Shown: positions 1 through 8,373 of the stretch, piece by piece
How positions within the stretch are numbered: position 1 is the stretch's first letter
How the letters are laid out: each line of letters opens with the position of its first letter
DNA from: Streptomyces griseoaurantiacus
Lineage (GTDB): Bacteria > Actinomycetota > Actinomycetes > Streptomycetales > Streptomycetaceae
Assembly: GCA_014656015.1 (NCBI GenBank)
Contig: BNBP01000076.1
Span: 1 to 34,281 of the forward strand
Reading direction: 5' to 3'
Length of the DNA: 34,281 bases
Position numbers and translations under genes: made by a program
Notes under the pieces: generated by a model
The model's database searches: none
What the model was told of the DNA's origin: nothing
Seen by the model: the letters and a program-made list of their open reading frames with translations, nothing else

Positions 1-20
1 CCGGGCATTACGGTGGGACA

Positions 21-76
21 CGAAGACCTCCGCGCGGTGAGTTCCTAGACAGCTCCCACCACACCGGAGGTCTTCG
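21..76. repeat. 12-bp perfect inverted repeat near the window start
   Basis: CGAAGACCTCCG at 21-32 is the exact reverse complement of CGGAGGTCTTCG at 65-76, separated by 32 nt. A shorter nested pair (GGTGGGA near 13-19 and TCCCACC near 54-60) is also present. The repeat lies upstream of the DJ-1 gene, next to sequence that does not look like ordinary Streptomyces intergenic DNA. It could be a terminator for a gene outside the window, an operator, or the end of an insertion-sequence remnant; no transposase is visible, so I do not choose. Confidence 0.5.
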
Positions 77-137
77 CCATGTTCAAGACCACAGCCGTGT
101 CAACAACGCTCGTGATCAATACAGCTAGGCTGTGGCC

Positions 138-752
138 ATGGCCGACGACGCTCTGACCATCGGTGTGCTGCTCTTCGACGATGTCGCGGAACTCGACGTG
201 GTGGGACCGTGGGAGGTGCTCGGGTTCTGGGCCTCACACATCGCGACCTCGTCGGTGCGCGTGGTGGCTCTCGGCTCGCAGGTCGGAGTGGTGCGCGGTT
301 CGAAGGGCCTCGGCATGGTCGCCGACCACGCCACGGACGAGGCGTTGCCGCTCGACCTGCTCGTCCATCCCGGTGGCAACGGCACCCGTGGCCTGGTCAA
401 GGACACGGCACACCTTCAGTGGCTGCGCGGCCTGCACGAGCGGGGCACCGTGCTGGCGAGCGTGTGCACCGGTTCCCTGATACTGGCCGCGGCCGGGCTG
501 CTGGCCGACCGGCCGGCCACCACCCACCGTGACTACCTCGACAAGCTCGCCAAGATCGACCCCTCGATCGATGTGCGCCGCGAGGAGCGGTTCGTCGACG
601 ACGGCACCGTCGTCACCAGTGCCGGGGTGTCGGCCGGGATCGACATGGCGCTGCACCTGGTGGAGCGTTACGACGGGCCGGAGGCGACACAGTTCACGCG
701 GGCCGGAATCCAGTACGAGGCTCCGGAACCCGTCGCGGGCTCCGGGGCCTGA
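138..752 (+). CDS. DJ-1/PfpI-family protein, candidate isonitrile hydratase
   Basis: A 204-residue single-domain DJ-1/PfpI protein. The nucleophile elbow SVCTGS puts the catalytic Cys at about residue 110, followed by Thr111; Asp20 sits in an LDVVGP segment; ATTH and GIDMAL motifs follow. From memory, the Pseudomonas putida isonitrile hydratase InhA belongs to this family, uses an equivalent Asp-Cys-Thr set, and shares the VCTGSL, ATTH and GID-AL segments. That enzyme hydrates isonitriles to N-substituted formamides. Because an isonitrile lipopeptide cluster starts a few kb away, hydration of the product (self-protection, metal release or turnover) is an attractive inference. The gene converges on the importer operon, 19 nt away, so it is not co-transcribed with it. 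ATG138 was preferred over GTG132, which is in frame two codons upstream. Other DJ-1 roles (glyoxalase/chaperone, truncated GlxA-like) remain possible. Confidence 0.8.
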   Translation: MADDALTIGVLLFDDVAELDVVGPWEVLGFWASHIATSSVRVVALGSQVGVVRGSKGLGMVADHATDEALPLDLLVHPGGNGTRGLVKDTAHLQWLRGLHERGTVLASVCTGSLILAAAGLLADRPATTHRDYLDKLAKIDPSIDVRREERFVDDGTVVTSAGVSAGIDMALHLVERYDGPEATQFTRAGIQYEAPEPVAGSGA

Positions 753-771
753 CGCCCGCTCACCACCGGGT

Positions 772-1599
772 TCAGCGGTCGGCGGTCTCGGCCAGGCGGA
801 CAGTGTCGTCGTCGGGGCTCTCACCGTGCGCGAGGGGCCTGGCCTCGTAGGTGATCCGGACGACGCCGTCGGCGTGGCGTTCGGTGCGTGCGCGGACCCC
901 GAAGACATCGGCGAGCAGGTCCGGGGTGAGGACGTCCAGGACCGGCCCCGCCGCCGCGACGGCGCCGCCGTGCAGGACGACCAGGTGGTCGCAGAGGCGG
1001 GCGGCGAGGTCGAGGTCGTGCAGGACGGCGAGGGTGGTGACACCGGTGGCGCGGATCAGGTCCAGGAGCTCGAACCGGGCCCGGATGTCAAGGTGGTTGG
1101 TCAGTTCGTCCAGCACGAGGAGCCTGGGGTTCTGGGCCAATGCCCGGGCCAGCAGGACGCGTTGACGTTCGCCGCCGGAGAGGGAGGTGTAGTCGCGGTC
1201 CGCGAAGGGCCGTACCCCGCAGCGGTCGATGGCATCGGACACCGCCTCGTGGTCCTGGGGACCGTCACGGCCGAGCAGCCCGTGATAAGGGGAACGGCCC
1301 AGGGCGACGATCTCGCCCACGGTCAGACCGGCGGTGCTGCCACCCGCGTCCTGGAGGACCGCCGCCGTACGGCGGGCCGCGGCCCGGGGGGACAGCTCCC
1401 ACACGTCGTCCTCGCCCACCCTGACCGCCCCCTCGGCCGGGCGCAGGGAGCGGTAGACGGTGCGCAGCAGGGTGGACTTGCCGCTGCCGTTGGGGCCGAC
1501 GAGGCCGACGATCTCGCCCGCTCGGGTCTCAAGGCTCACGTCGCGCAGGATCGGGGTGTGGTCGAGGGTGACGTGGAGTCGGTCGACGGTGAGTTTCAT
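772..1599 (-). CDS. ABC transporter ATP-binding protein (FecE/FepC type)
   Basis: The 275-residue ATPase of a metallophore importer, cytoplasmic. Walker A GPNGSGKS lies at residues 35-42, the signature LSGGE at 140-144, Walker B LLVLDE at 160-165 (followed by LTNHLD, with Leu replacing the usual Pro) and the switch His at 194 in AVLHD. All catalytic residues are present, in contrast with the degenerate ATPase at 15272-16006. It is the last gene of the lipoprotein-permease-ATPase operon, 4 nt after the permease stop. Family members usually import Fe(III)-siderophores, haem or cobalamin. The neighbouring isonitrile lipopeptide genes make a metal-loaded isonitrile metallophore, probably copper, the likelier cargo here; that is inference. 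The C-terminal 30 residues are variable. Confidence 0.93.
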   Translation of the reverse strand: MKLTVDRLHVTLDHTPILRDVSLETRAGEIVGLVGPNGSGKSTLLRTVYRSLRPAEGAVRVGEDDVWELSPRAAARRTAAVLQDAGGSTAGLTVGEIVALGRSPYHGLLGRDGPQDHEAVSDAIDRCGVRPFADRDYTSLSGGERQRVLLARALAQNPRLLVLDELTNHLDIRARFELLDLIRATGVTTLAVLHDLDLAARLCDHLVVLHGGAVAAAGPVLDVLTPDLLADVFGVRARTERHADGVVRITYEARPLAHGESPDDDTVRLAETADR

Positions 1600-1603
1600 G
1601 CTT

Positions 1604-2629
1604 TTAGTCCAGGCCCTTGTTGCGGCGCAGCAGCCACAGGAAGAAGGGAGCGCCGAGGAGGGCGGTGAGGATGCCCAGCGGCAGTTCGTTGGGGCGGTTG
1701 AGGGTGCGGGAGAGCAGGTCGACGAGGACCAGATAGACGGCGCCCAGCAGGGCCGTCAGGGGCAGCAGGCGGCGGTGGTCGGCGCCGATGGTGAGGCGTA
1801 CCAGGTGCGGGATCATCAGGCCGACGAAGCCGATCCCGCCCGCGACCGCGATGACGGTGCCGGTCAGCAGCGCGCTGAGGACCAGCAGAACGGCCCGCAG
1901 CCGGCTGACGTCGACGCCGAGGGCGGTGGCCGACTCGTCCCCGGCCAGCAGCACGTTGAGCCGGCGGCCGAACAGCGACAGCAGCACGGTCGTCACCACC
2001 ACCACGACTGCGACTGTGGGCAGTTGGTCCCACTGGGCGCCTGCGACGCTGCCCAGCATCCAGAACATGACCGTCCGCAGCTCGGTGGGGGTCGCCTGGA
2101 GCTGGACGTAGCTGGTCGCGGAGAGGAAGACGTAGCCGATGGCGACGCCCGCGAGGACCAGCCGGGTGGGGGCGAGTCGCCCCTGGCGGCGGCCGAGCGC
2201 GAAGACCAGGGCTCCGGCGGCCACCGCGCCGAGGAAGGCCGCCGCAGACACCCCCAGCCCGGCCAGCACCACGCCACCGCCCAGGGTGATGACGAGGACC
2301 GCGCCGAGCGTGGCGCCGTAGGAGAAGCCCAGCACGACGGGGTCGGCGAGCGGGTTGGACACCACGGTCTGCAGGACCGCTCCGGTCACGGCCAGGCCCG
2401 CGCCGACCAGGCCCGCCAGGACCACCCGCGGGGTGCGGAAGTTCCACACGATCTGGTCCAGCGCCAGGTCCGAGGGGGCCGGCCCCGCGCCGGTGACGTG
2501 GTGGAGGACGATCGCCCACACGTCGGAGACCGGGACGTTGACGGCTCCGATGCTGATCGCCACGATCATGGTGGTGATCAGCGCGACGGGCAGCAGCGTG
2601 AACGCCAGCGGGACCTTCAGCCGGCTCAG
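1604..2629 (-). CDS. FecCD-family metallophore permease, probable CTG start
   Basis: Polytopic FecCD/BtuC-type permease with about nine to ten hydrophobic segments. Family landmarks visible are the GLVGAGLAVTGAVLQ segment, NPLADPVVLGFSYGA, LAGVAIGY, the FWMLGS segment and GFVGLMIPHLVR near the C-terminus. The start is unusual. There is no ATG, GTG or TTG in frame between the lipoprotein stop and the first helix; the first ATG (2569) would delete half of helix 1. A CTG at 2629-2627 overlaps the lipoprotein TGA (CTGA, analogous to the common ATGA) and gives 341 residues, the usual family length. I therefore end the gene there, with the start uncertain. Translation is probably coupled to the lipoprotein. 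It works with the lipoprotein at 2626-3666 and the ATPase at 772-1599. Confidence 0.88.
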   Translation of the reverse strand: MSRLKVPLAFTLLPVALITTMIVAISIGAVNVPVSDVWAIVLHHVTGAGPAPSDLALDQIVWNFRTPRVVLAGLVGAGLAVTGAVLQTVVSNPLADPVVLGFSYGATLGAVLVITLGGGVVLAGLGVSAAAFLGAVAAGALVFALGRRQGRLAPTRLVLAGVAIGYVFLSATSYVQLQATPTELRTVMFWMLGSVAGAQWDQLPTVAVVVVVTTVLLSLFGRRLNVLLAGDESATALGVDVSRLRAVLLVLSALLTGTVIAVAGGIGFVGLMIPHLVRLTIGADHRRLLPLTALLGAVYLVLVDLLSRTLNRPNELPLGILTALLGAPFFLWLLRRNKGLD

Positions 2630-3666
2630 AAGGCGTCCGGGTGCAGCATCTTCGCGACCTTCTGCACGGCCAGGTCGTTGCTGGGGCCGAGGTACATCGA
2701 GTCCGACAGCGTCACGTACGTGTTGTTCTTGGCGGCCGGCCACTGGGGGAACTCCTTGAGCAGCTTCTTGGCGTAGGCCGCCGGGTTCGGGTCGTTGTAG
2801 GCGATGACGACGAGGGCGTCGACGTCGGTGGCGGCGACCTTCTCCTTGCTCAGGTCGGCGAAGGAGGTCTTGGAGGCGTTCTCGAAGGCGTTGGAGCTGC
2901 CGGCCTTGGCGAGGATGTCGTTGTAGATGCCCTTGGCGACGACGGAGCTGAAGTCGTTGCCGCCCATGGACATGTTGGAGAACAGCACCATGACCTTGGG
3001 CTGCTTCTCGCCCTTCACCTTGGCCGAGACGGCCGCGATGCTCTTCTCCGAGGTGGCGATCAGCTTCTCGGCCTTGTCGCTGACGTTGAAGACCTTGCCC
3101 ATGTCGCGCAGCAGCTGGTAGCTGTCGGCGATGGTCATCTTGGAAGTGTCCTGGTCGCAGCCCTGGGGGGAGACGTAGCTGTTCGCGCCGACGTCCTTGA
3201 GCTGGTCGCGGGTGGCGAAGCCGTTCTTCTCGTCGAAGCCGTACGAGGTGGTGGAGAGCACCAGGTCCGGGCGCAGGCCGAGCATGGCCTCGCGGGGGAT
3301 GTCGTAGGCGTCGTTGAGTTTGACGTCGCCGGTGGGCAGTTTCTTGATGGCGGCGGCGCGGCCCGCGACCTCGGACATGCCGTAGGTCTGCTGGTTGGCG
3401 ACGATCTTGTCGCCGAGGCCGAGGGCGAGCAGGGTGGAGACCTCGGCGACGGAGGCGCCGTTCATGACGACGACCCGGCTGGGTGCCTTCTTGAAGGTCT
3501 CCTTCTGGCCGCAGTTGTCGAGGGTGACCGGGTAGCCGGTCTTCGAAGCCGCTGCCTCGGTCGTCGTGTCGCTCGCCTTGTCGTCGGAGGACGAGCCGCC
3601 GCATGCCGTCGTGAGCAGACACAGTGCTGCGGCCAGAGCGGTGGCGACCGGCCGGTTGATCGGCAT
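2626..3666 (-). CDS. Metallophore-binding lipoprotein (FecB/FhuD-like)
   Basis: A 346-residue extracellular solute-binding lipoprotein. The signal peptide ends in a lipobox, T19-T20-A21-C22, followed by a Ser/Asp/Lys-rich linker. The body follows the periplasmic-binding FecB pattern: an RVVVMNG strand near the start, a LLALGLGDKIV segment, LGLRPDLVLST, and a C-terminal ALVVIAYNDP strand. A good ribosome site (AAGGAG, 6 nt before ATG) supports the start. It is the first gene of the importer operon and carries the copper-block type ECF promoter (3717-3748) about 50 nt upstream, squeezed between this gene and the NRPS stop. Expected role: capture of the metal-loaded isonitrile lipopeptide at the cell surface. 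Ligand identity (copper, zinc or another metal complex) cannot be read from the sequence. Confidence 0.92.
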   Translation of the reverse strand: MPINRPVATALAAALCLLTTACGGSSSDDKASDTTTEAAASKTGYPVTLDNCGQKETFKKAPSRVVVMNGASVAEVSTLLALGLGDKIVANQQTYGMSEVAGRAAAIKKLPTGDVKLNDAYDIPREAMLGLRPDLVLSTTSYGFDEKNGFATRDQLKDVGANSYVSPQGCDQDTSKMTIADSYQLLRDMGKVFNVSDKAEKLIATSEKSIAAVSAKVKGEKQPKVMVLFSNMSMGGNDFSSVVAKGIYNDILAKAGSSNAFENASKTSFADLSKEKVAATDVDALVVIAYNDPNPAAYAKKLLKEFPQWPAAKNNTYVTLSDSMYLGPSNDLAVQKVAKMLHPDAF

Positions 3667-3716
3667 GCGGGGCTCCTTGCGTGAGGGTGGTACTCATGGG
3701 CTGATGGGTTCTGTTG

Positions 3717-3748
3717 CAGTAGTCGGGGCGAAGTGGCCGTGAGTTCCC
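3717..3748 (-). promoter_or_regulatory. ECF-type promoter P1 (importer operon)
   Basis: On the minus strand: GGGAAC (3748-3743), 17 nt, CGACTACTG (3725-3717). The same elements with the same 17-nt spacing occur five more times in the window. A start about 7-9 nt after the -10 element would give a leader of roughly 40 nt for the lipoprotein gene at 3666, which has a good ribosome site. The -35 begins only 12 nt from the NRPS stop codon, so the importer can be expressed independently of the biosynthetic operon. Confidence 0.8.
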
Positions 3749-3760
3749 GGCAGTTGCCGA

Positions 3761-6700
3761 CTATTTCGCCGACACCCGGGATCGGGACTCGCGCCGCCGG
3801 GCGGGGGCCGGCAGCACACCTGCCGTCACGCAGTGGTCCAGGTAGCGGAAGAAGAGGTCGCGGTCGACGGGTGGGCTGGTGATGCCGGCGCTGTCCAGGG
3901 CGGCGCGGACCCGGTCGGCACGGACGTGGCCGAGGCGCAGGTCGGTCTCCGTGCCTGGTTGCGCCGACTCGCCGTCCGCGGCGTCGAAGAAGGCGAGCGT
4001 GGTGGCCGCCGCGTCGGCCGAGGGGGGCAGCTGCTGCCTCCAGCGCGCCAGCGGCAGCAGCCGTACGGGATAGCCGTAGTCACGCAGCCAGTCGTAGACG
4101 TCCGCGAGCCGTACGCGGGGCAGGGTGGCGTGGTTGAAGACCGGGCCGGTGGCTGTCATGTCCGGGTTCAGGGACAAGTGGACGAGGGAACGTGCGACGA
4201 AGTCCACGGGAGTCCAGATCTCGTCCTTGTACAGCTCCGGCACGATCCCCTCGGGGATGCCCGCGCGCAGCACGCTCCACAGGAAGTCCGACTCGTTGAC
4301 GTATCCCGTGCCGACCGGTCCGACCACGCGGCCCAGTCGGTGGACGGTGACGGGCAGACCGCGTTCGGCCGCCTGTTCGAGGAGCCGTTCGGAGGCCCAC
4401 TTGGACTGCTGGTAGCCGTAGCGCAGGCCCTCGTGGAGCGGCAGGAACGCCTCCGGCACCTCGGCACTGTGGCTCGCGGGCGGGGCCACGGAGAGGGTGG
4501 AGACGTAGTGCAGGGGAGTCGTGTTGACCGCGGCGAGGCGCAGCAATTGCCGGGTGGACTCGGTGTTGGCGGCGCGCAGGGTGGCGTAGTCGCGCATGAT
4601 GCTGACGGTGGCGGCGTTGTGGAAGATCGCGTCGCAGGTCGCGGAGAGGTCGGACAGGGTCTCCCGGGGCAGCCCGAGATCCGTGCGCGCGAGGTCGGCG
4701 GGCAGGGCTGTCAGGCGGGCCGACGCCTGCTCGGCGAGTGTGATGCCGTGGCGGGTGAGGGCCGTGTCGATGCGGGCGGTGGCCTCGGGCACGTCGGCCG
4801 CCCGTACCGTGCAGACGATCTCGGCCCCCGTGTCGGCCAGCAGCCGGGCCAGCAGGTGCGCGCCCACGAATCCGGTGGCTCCGGTGAGCAGGATGCGCCG
4901 GGGGGCGTCGCGGGCAGCGCGGCTGATGCCGGGCCGGATGCCCGGGTCGAGCCGGGTGTCGGCCAGGAGGGCGGGCGGGAGTCCGGCGGGGGCGGGGGCG
5001 CTCGGCCGTTCCGTGTCGGCGAGGAAGCGGGCCAGGGCCGCGGCGGTGGGGTGCTGGAAGAGCCAGGCGACCTTGATGTCCCGGCCGAGTTCCACGCCGA
5101 GCCGGTTGGCGGCCTGGATCGCCTGGAGAGACTGGGCGCCCAGGTCGAACACGTCGTCGTCGACCGCCACGGTCCCGGTGCCCAGAAGGCTCCGCCAGAC
5201 GCCGGTGATGGTCTGCTCCAGCGGGCTCCCCGTGGTTGGTGCCCGGTGCGCGGACGGTGCGGCGAGCGCGGCCCGGTCGATCTTGCCCGAGCTGGTACGG
5301 GGCAGCCGCTCGACGAACGCGACGGCGGAGGGGATCATCGCGGCGGGCAGCCTCGCCCGCAGGTGCTCCCTGACGTCGGTGGCGGACGGTGCCGGGCCCT
5401 CGGCCACGAGGTGGGCGGCCAGGCGCCGGGTGCCGTCCGGGAGGACCTGTCCGGCGACGGCCGCTTCCCGGATCAGCGGGTGGGTGAGCAGGGCGCTCTC
5501 CACCTCGGCGGGCTGCACCCGTTGTCCGCTGATCTTGAACTCGGTGTCGGCCCGGCCCAGATGGCGCAGTTGACCGTCCTCGCCGATGCGGACCAGGTCC
5601 CCGGTGCGGTAGGCACGTGGGGCGTCCGGTAGGGCGGTGAGCGGGGCGAAGCGCGCGCTGTCCGGGACCTCGGGCCGGTATCCGTCGGCGAGGGTGGGGC
5701 CCAGCAGGTACAGTTCGCCGTCGACGACGGCGGCCCTGGTGCCGGGCAGGGGCAGGCCGATGGGGACGTCGCCGGGGGCGAGTTCGGGGGCGTGCAGGTC
5801 GGCGACGGTGGCGACCACGGTGGCCTCGGTGGGGCCGTAGGTGTTCAGCAGCGCGACGGAGGTGCCGACCGCCTTGCGCCAGCGCTGGACCCGTTCGGGC
5901 AGGGCCGGCTCGCCGCCGATGACGACGGTGCGCACCGCCTCGGGCAGGGTGGCGGTCCCGGTCGAGACGGCGTAGGCGAGTTCGTGCCAGTAGGCGGTGG
6001 GCAGGTCGAGGACACTCACCCGTAGCCGTGCGCAGGCGTCCAGGAAGGCCGCCGCCGACTCGGTCATGTCGTCGGTGCGGATCACCAGGGTGGCTCCGGC
6101 GCACAGGGTCAGGAAGATCTCCTCCACACTGGCGTCGAAGTGCAGTGGCGCGAACTGCAGGACACGGTCCTCGCGGCGTAGTCCGTAACGGTGCGTGGCT
6201 GCGGCGACGAAGTGGGCCAGCGCGGCATGCCCGATGGCCACGCCCTTGGGGCGGCCGGTGGAGCCCGAGGTGTGCAGGACGTACGCGAGATCCGTGGGTC
6301 CGGGCGGTGTGGGGGTGGCGACGGGCACGGGGGCCTGCTCGTGCAGTGGGAATACGGCGTGGACCGGGAAGTCGGCCGCGCGGTCCGCGGTGGTCAGGAC
6401 GAGCGCGGGAGCGGTATCGGCCAGCACGCGGGCCGTGCGGCCGGCGGGTGCCTTCGGGTCGAGGGGGCAGTAGGCGGCGCCGGACATCAGGACGCCGAGG
6501 ACGGCGGTGACGGCGTCGGTACCCCGAGGTAGAGCCACCGCCACCGCATCGCCCCGGCCGACACCCCGGGCGGCCAGTCGGCGGGCGATGTCCCGTGCCG
6601 CGCCGAAGAGTTGGGCGTAGGTCAAACTGTCTCCGTCGTGCTCGACGGCGACGGCCCCGCCGCGGCGGGCCCCGTGGTCGGCGATCAGGCTCAGTACCGG

Positions 6701-8077
6701 GCGGGCGGGGGCGGGCAGGGGGCCGCCGTCCAGGACGGGTACGGCCTGATGTGCCCGGGGCCCGCCGAGCGGCCGGTCCGGGTCCGTGAGCGCCTGCGCC
6801 AGCAGGGCGAGCAGGCCCTCCTGGAAGGCGGCCGTCTCGGCTTTCGTGTACAGGTCGGGGTTGGCGTCGACGGCGACGCGCAGTCCGGTGCCGTCGCCGC
6901 GGTCGTAGACGTTGACCGCCAGGTCGTCGACGGGGCCCGCGGACACGTTGTGGACGGTGCTGGGATGTCCGGCGAACTTCAGGTCGTACTCGAAGGGCAT
7001 GATGTTCACGCCCGGCCCGGACAGCCTGCGCTGGCCGCCCACCAGTTTCAGGTCGCGGCGCAACTGCTCGTAGCGATAGCGCTGGTGGGGCAGTCCGGCG
7101 CGCAGCTCGCGCGAGAGGCGGGGGGCGAGGACGCGGAGGCTGTCGTCGGGGGCGACCGGTATGCGCAGGGGCAGGATGTTGCGCACCATCGCGGGTACGC
7201 GCAGGCTGACCGAACCCAGGCGGCCCATCGCGGGCAGGCTCAGGACGATCTCCGGTGCCCTGGTGAGCCGGTGGAGGTGGGCGGCGGTCACCGCGAGGAG
7301 CACCTCGGACCAGGTGACCGACAGTTCCCGGGCAACCGTGCGCAGTCGGTCTGCTGCGGACGGGTCGAGGTCGGTGACATGGCGGTGGAAGGTGCGGGCG
7401 GGCAGGGCGGAGCGGCCGGCCGGGGTGGCCACGGGCGGGTGGTCGGCGTAGCGGTCGGTCCAGTAGGTCCGGTCCTTGGTGTGGCGGGCGGAGTCGCGGT
7501 AGGCAGCTTCCTCGGCGCGGACGGACTCCAGGGTGCCGAAGCCGCTCTCCGGTACGGGTTCGCCGGCCATGAGGGCGCTGTACACCTCGGCGACGCGCCG
7601 GGCCACGAGGGAGAGGCCGAAGCCGTCGAGAGCGATGTGGTGCACGCGGTGGTACCAGAGGAACTCCTCCGGCCCCGTCCGCAGCAGGGCGTGGCCGAAG
7701 ACCGGGCCCCGGGTGAGGTCGACGGGGCGAGACATGTCCTGGTCCATCCAGGCCAGGGCTGCGGCGGGCGGATCGGGTTCGGTGGTGAGGTCGGCGATGT
7801 GGGTGCGCCAGTCGCCGGCCGGGGCGGTGGTCTGCCGGGGGCGGCCGGTGTCGTCGGTGTCGAAGGTGACGTTGAGGGCCTCGGTCTCGGCGACGACGTG
7901 GTGCAGGGCCCGGTCGAAGACGGCCGGGTCGACCGGGCCGGTGATGCGCAGGTACTCGGCGGTGTTGTAGGCGGGGCTGTCCGCGTCGAGCTGCTGGCCG
8001 GCCCAGATGCCCTCCTGGGCGGCCAGCAGCGGAAGGTGCTCGGGCACGGGCGTGGTGTGGCGGTCAGGCGTCGGCAT
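3761..8077 (-). CDS. scoA: ScoA-like NRPS, C-A-T-R, lysine-type A domain
   Basis: A 1438-residue single-module NRPS. Condensation domain: HHIALDG at 146-152. Adenylation domain: HTSGSTGRPKG at 602-612, NTYGPTE at 745-751, YRTGDL at 823-828, and the A10 Lys at 932. Carrier domain: LGAQSL with Ser983. Terminal thioester reductase: GATGFVG at 1066-1072 and YQQSK at 1222-1226. Aligning by eye on GrsA, the pocket residues read D648, A649, E652, D691, V719, G721, T746, V754, V755, K932 (DAEDVGTVVK), a lysine-type code. This is the architecture of ScoA and M. tuberculosis Nrp: both lysine amines are acylated with beta-isonitrile acyl groups and the thioester is reduced off as an alcohol. No thioesterase domain is present, which fits. 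It overlaps the carrier gene by 14 nt; ATG is preceded by GAGGAG at 6 nt. Last gene of the biosynthetic run. Confidence 0.93.
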   Translation of the reverse strand: MPTPDRHTTPVPEHLPLLAAQEGIWAGQQLDADSPAYNTAEYLRITGPVDPAVFDRALHHVVAETEALNVTFDTDDTGRPRQTTAPAGDWRTHIADLTTEPDPPAAALAWMDQDMSRPVDLTRGPVFGHALLRTGPEEFLWYHRVHHIALDGFGLSLVARRVAEVYSALMAGEPVPESGFGTLESVRAEEAAYRDSARHTKDRTYWTDRYADHPPVATPAGRSALPARTFHRHVTDLDPSAADRLRTVARELSVTWSEVLLAVTAAHLHRLTRAPEIVLSLPAMGRLGSVSLRVPAMVRNILPLRIPVAPDDSLRVLAPRLSRELRAGLPHQRYRYEQLRRDLKLVGGQRRLSGPGVNIMPFEYDLKFAGHPSTVHNVSAGPVDDLAVNVYDRGDGTGLRVAVDANPDLYTKAETAAFQEGLLALLAQALTDPDRPLGGPRAHQAVPVLDGGPLPAPARPVLSLIADHGARRGGAVAVEHDGDSLTYAQLFGAARDIARRLAARGVGRGDAVAVALPRGTDAVTAVLGVLMSGAAYCPLDPKAPAGRTARVLADTAPALVLTTADRAADFPVHAVFPLHEQAPVPVATPTPPGPTDLAYVLHTSGSTGRPKGVAIGHAALAHFVAAATHRYGLRREDRVLQFAPLHFDASVEEIFLTLCAGATLVIRTDDMTESAAAFLDACARLRVSVLDLPTAYWHELAYAVSTGTATLPEAVRTVVIGGEPALPERVQRWRKAVGTSVALLNTYGPTEATVVATVADLHAPELAPGDVPIGLPLPGTRAAVVDGELYLLGPTLADGYRPEVPDSARFAPLTALPDAPRAYRTGDLVRIGEDGQLRHLGRADTEFKISGQRVQPAEVESALLTHPLIREAAVAGQVLPDGTRRLAAHLVAEGPAPSATDVREHLRARLPAAMIPSAVAFVERLPRTSSGKIDRAALAAPSAHRAPTTGSPLEQTITGVWRSLLGTGTVAVDDDVFDLGAQSLQAIQAANRLGVELGRDIKVAWLFQHPTAAALARFLADTERPSAPAPAGLPPALLADTRLDPGIRPGISRAARDAPRRILLTGATGFVGAHLLARLLADTGAEIVCTVRAADVPEATARIDTALTRHGITLAEQASARLTALPADLARTDLGLPRETLSDLSATCDAIFHNAATVSIMRDYATLRAANTESTRQLLRLAAVNTTPLHYVSTLSVAPPASHSAEVPEAFLPLHEGLRYGYQQSKWASERLLEQAAERGLPVTVHRLGRVVGPVGTGYVNESDFLWSVLRAGIPEGIVPELYKDEIWTPVDFVARSLVHLSLNPDMTATGPVFNHATLPRVRLADVYDWLRDYGYPVRLLPLARWRQQLPPSADAAATTLAFFDAADGESAQPGTETDLRLGHVRADRVRAALDSAGITSPPVDRDLFFRYLDHCVTAGVLPAPARRRESRSRVSAK

Positions 8078-8321
8078 GGTCGGCTCCTCGGGTGCGCTCG
8101 GTGAGCAGCTGCCACCACTGGGCGAAGGAGGTGCGCTCGGCGAGTTCGACGAAGGTCACCTCCGCACCGGCCGCCTGCCAGCGTTCCAGCAGGGTGACGA
8201 TGCGCAGCGAGTCCAGCCCCGCGTCCAGCGGGCTGTCCTCCAGGTCGACTTCACCGGGCTCCAGGAACAGGCACTCCGCCAGGTCCGCGCGGAAGCTGTC
8301 CAGGGTGAGGGGTTCAGGCAT
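8064..8321 (-). CDS. scoB: ScoB-like acyl carrier protein
   Basis: An 85-residue carrier protein with the phosphopantetheine site GLDSLR (Ser38) and a following helix LLERW typical of stand-alone aryl/acyl carrier proteins rather than of housekeeping AcpP. In the characterised Sco pathway the equivalent protein carries the alpha,beta-unsaturated acyl group for glycine addition, and later the isonitrile acyl group passed to the NRPS. The stop overlaps the NRPS start by 14 nt, indicating translational coupling. An 87-nt gap containing a strong hairpin (8374-8401) separates it from the ligase gene upstream. Its position between ligase and NRPS is the same as Rv0100 between FadD10 and Nrp in M. 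tuberculosis. Confidence 0.9.
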   Translation of the reverse strand: MPEPLTLDSFRADLAECLFLEPGEVDLEDSPLDAGLDSLRIVTLLERWQAAGAEVTFVELAERTSFAQWWQLLTERTRGADHADA

Positions 8322-8373
8322 GGGGACTCTCTCTCGGTGGCTCGTCCGGTGAAGTGCCGATGGCTCACGGGCG

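Noticed and set aside
529..2776. Long plus-strand open frames opposite the importer genes
   Set aside because: They are mirror images of high-GC minus-strand genes, have low-complexity Arg/Gly/Asp-rich translations and no family motifs.
772..3666. Iron-siderophore importer as the plain interpretation
   Set aside because: The fold fits, but the ECF motif shared with copper genes and the adjacent isonitrile cluster make a copper- or isonitrile-metallophore importer more likely; no iron-regulator box (TTAGGTTAGGCTAACCTAA type) is visible upstream.
1604..3697. A 697-residue fusion of lipoprotein region and permease
   Set aside because: The first half is out-of-frame reading through the lipoprotein gene; only the permease part after about 2629 has membrane helices and FecCD motifs.
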